A stretch of 64,000 bases of DNA, from the NCBI GenBank assembly GCA_019188255.1, contig JAETXT010000005.1, positions 3,162,001 through 3,226,000 on the forward strand, in the 5' to 3' direction. Of the stretch, positions 62,601 to 64,000 are shown piece after piece; positions within the stretch are counted from its first letter, which is position 1, and each line of letters begins with the position of its first letter. Origin of the DNA: Verticillium longisporum (Eukaryota > Ascomycota > Sordariomycetes > Glomerellales > Plectosphaerellaceae). The translations under genes and the position numbers were made by a program. A model generated the notes under the pieces. It made no database searches and was not told the DNA's origin. It saw only the letters and a program-made list of their open reading frames with translations.

Positions 62601-64000
62601 AATAATAAGCTATAAATAGATAATATTTAATTACTCTTTCTTAATAGAATTCCTCTTAGAATTAACTAATAAAGAGCTTACCTTTATTATTTATAATACC
62701 TTCTAGACTCTTAAACCGATATACGTTTTCTTTATAGAGAATAGTATTTAAGCTTATAGCTATAAATATCTTATAGATTATTAGGAACTAAGTAACTTTT
62801 ATAAAATAATCTATAATAATAAAGATAGAATTATATTCTAGATTATTATCCTTTATTATTAATATTAAACCTATAATAAAGTCTAAGGAGATCTCTTAGA
62901 AAGGATATAATAAATATAATAATAATTATAGCTTCCTATATAGTTTATATTAAAGTATTTATATCCTTTAATATATTAAATACTTAATAATATATTAATA
63001 TATATCTATTAATATATTCTCTTAATAGAGCTTTCTCTTTAATAGTTTTAAAGTCTTATTAGCCTCTATATATTCTATTTATAAATTATTATAGTATTAT
63101 TTTAATAGCTTTTTATAAAAAGTCTTTTATAGAAGGATAATAAATCGTCCTTTAAAGAAGAGGGTACTTTATTTATTTAAAATATATTTTATTCTTCTTC
63201 TAGCTTATTAATTTATATTCTCTTTTTAAAAAGGTATCCTAGATTAATAGCTTATAGACCTCTAATTAAGTTCTTAAATTCTAAAATAGAAATAAACTTT
63301 AATATTATTTTATTCTTTATAAACTCCTTTATAATAGAATATAGGATATATTAATCTAGAATATTAACTTTAAATTCTCTTAAATCCTTAGACTCTATTT
63401 AAATAATCTCTTAGTAAATTATTATTAACTTCTTAGTTTTAGCTTTTTAGCTTTAAAGTTAAGAAAGAGTTTATTTTTTTATTTTTTTCTTAATAATAAT
63501 ATAAATATATTTTACTTTTTATTTAAAGGGTAAAGTCCCTTTTTCCCTAGAGCTATAATATTATTCTAATATAAGGATAGGCTTCTATCTTTATAAAATT
63601 ACTTTTATAGCTTAAATATAAATTCTATTTATAATATCTTTAAATTTAATTTTAATAATAGTTTATTAAACGTCTATAGCTAAGTCTTCTATTAGCTATA
63701 GCTTTTTAAATAAAATAGGAAGTATATTACTTATTAATATTTATTCCTCTATATAATCTAATTACTTTAAAAGGCTATTAGCTAGATTTATAACCTTAAA
63801 TTAATATTAGATTTTAAAATTAAAAGATAATAATCTATATATTTATTATATAAGCTTTCCTTAAAAGTCTCTTATTAATATTTATATAATACTTTTAAGC
63901 ACTTAATAATCGATTAATATAATAAAACCCTATTTTATACTTTCTAAGTAATAGTATTAATCTTTAAGGCTTTCTATAATTATGAATAGTTCTTATTACT
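59664..64000 (-). mobile_element. Gypsy-2-related copy C, divergent, runs off the right edge
   Basis: From about 59,850 the sequence is alignable with copies A and B but more divergent. From 61,740 it matches them closely (compare 61,750-62,400 with 33,060-33,720). Pol reads on the minus strand. No left LTR was identified, and the element continues past the window. Confidence 0.6.
59850..61700 (+). pseudogene. Decayed ORF antisense to Gypsy-2 pol (copy C)
   Basis: The most divergent copy, yet near 60,800-61,190 it keeps the frame of copies A and B (KKANIKKKKAKVAIKKKA; then KIIEVLEV). Differences include amino-acid replacements not explained by RIP alone, so the ORF diverged as protein before RIP. 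Confidence 0.45.

Larger units (their letters stand above)
28291..64000. repeat. AT-rich, RIP-degraded island of nested transposons
   Basis: Composition changes within a few hundred bases of 28,290 to strongly AT-rich DNA dominated by TA. CA and TG dinucleotides are almost gone; for example 39,001-39,300 has none, whereas CG still occurs. This is the end point of RIP, which converts CpA to TpA on either strand of repeated DNA in Pezizomycotina. Loss of CA/TG also removes ATG, so no normal ORF survives outside the pogo element at 43.9-45.8 kb. The stretches 28,291-28,769 and 29,470-30,570 have this composition but no element I can identify. Confidence 0.9.

Noticed and set aside
28291..64000. 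CRISPR array, prophage or bacterial features
   Set aside because: Direct repeats here are LTRs and long diverged retroelement copies; the whole window is eukaryotic.

Overview
The window is fungal nuclear DNA, most likely from a filamentous ascomycete (Pezizomycotina, perhaps Sordariomycetes; I cannot name the species). The evidence is short 51-86 nt introns with GT..AG ends and CTAAC/CTAAT-like branch sites, densely packed single-copy eukaryotic genes, and a long AT-rich block with the signature of repeat-induced point mutation (RIP). All gene models below are my own splice reconstructions.

Bases 1-28,000 are an ordinary gene-rich region. In order it holds: the 5' end of a putative membrane-protein gene running off the left edge (-); mitochondrial NADPH:adrenodoxin/ferredoxin reductase ARH1 (+), convergent with electron-transfer flavoprotein alpha (-); a SWI3/RSC8-type chromatin remodelling subunit (+); carnitine O-acetyltransferase with mitochondrial and peroxisomal signals (+); adenylyl cyclase-associated protein CAP/Srv2 (-); a Mak32-like PfkB-family protein (+); replicative helicase subunit MCM3 (-); a 731 bp inverted-repeat element; a class III aminotransferase (+); exocyst subunit Exo70 (+); and a 1,216-residue RNA-end-processing protein (-) joining 2H phosphoesterase, EEP nuclease, poly(A)-polymerase-like nucleotidyltransferase and MJ1316/DUF504 domains. 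MCM3 and the aminotransferase each show an apparent one-base deletion in a G/C run.

From about 28.3 kb to the right edge is a transposon island of nested elements with almost no CpA/TpG and no long ORFs. The oldest layer is several copies of a Ty3/Gypsy element (here Gypsy-2, LTR about 192 bp). Into one copy a second Gypsy element (Gypsy-1) inserted at 37,956-49,553, with 170 bp LTRs and a TTTTA target duplication. Into its reverse-transcriptase region a pogo/Fot-type DNA transposon inserted at 43,894-45,754, with a TA duplication. The pogo element has a complete 551-aa transposase and no sign of RIP, so it is the youngest layer. Gypsy-2 copies also share a decayed ORF antisense to pol.

Functional links are modest. 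ARH1, ETF-alpha and carnitine acetyltransferase all serve mitochondrial/peroxisomal redox and fatty-acid metabolism. MCM3 carries MluI cell-cycle boxes upstream. The RNA-processing gene starts only about 350 bp from the repeat island.
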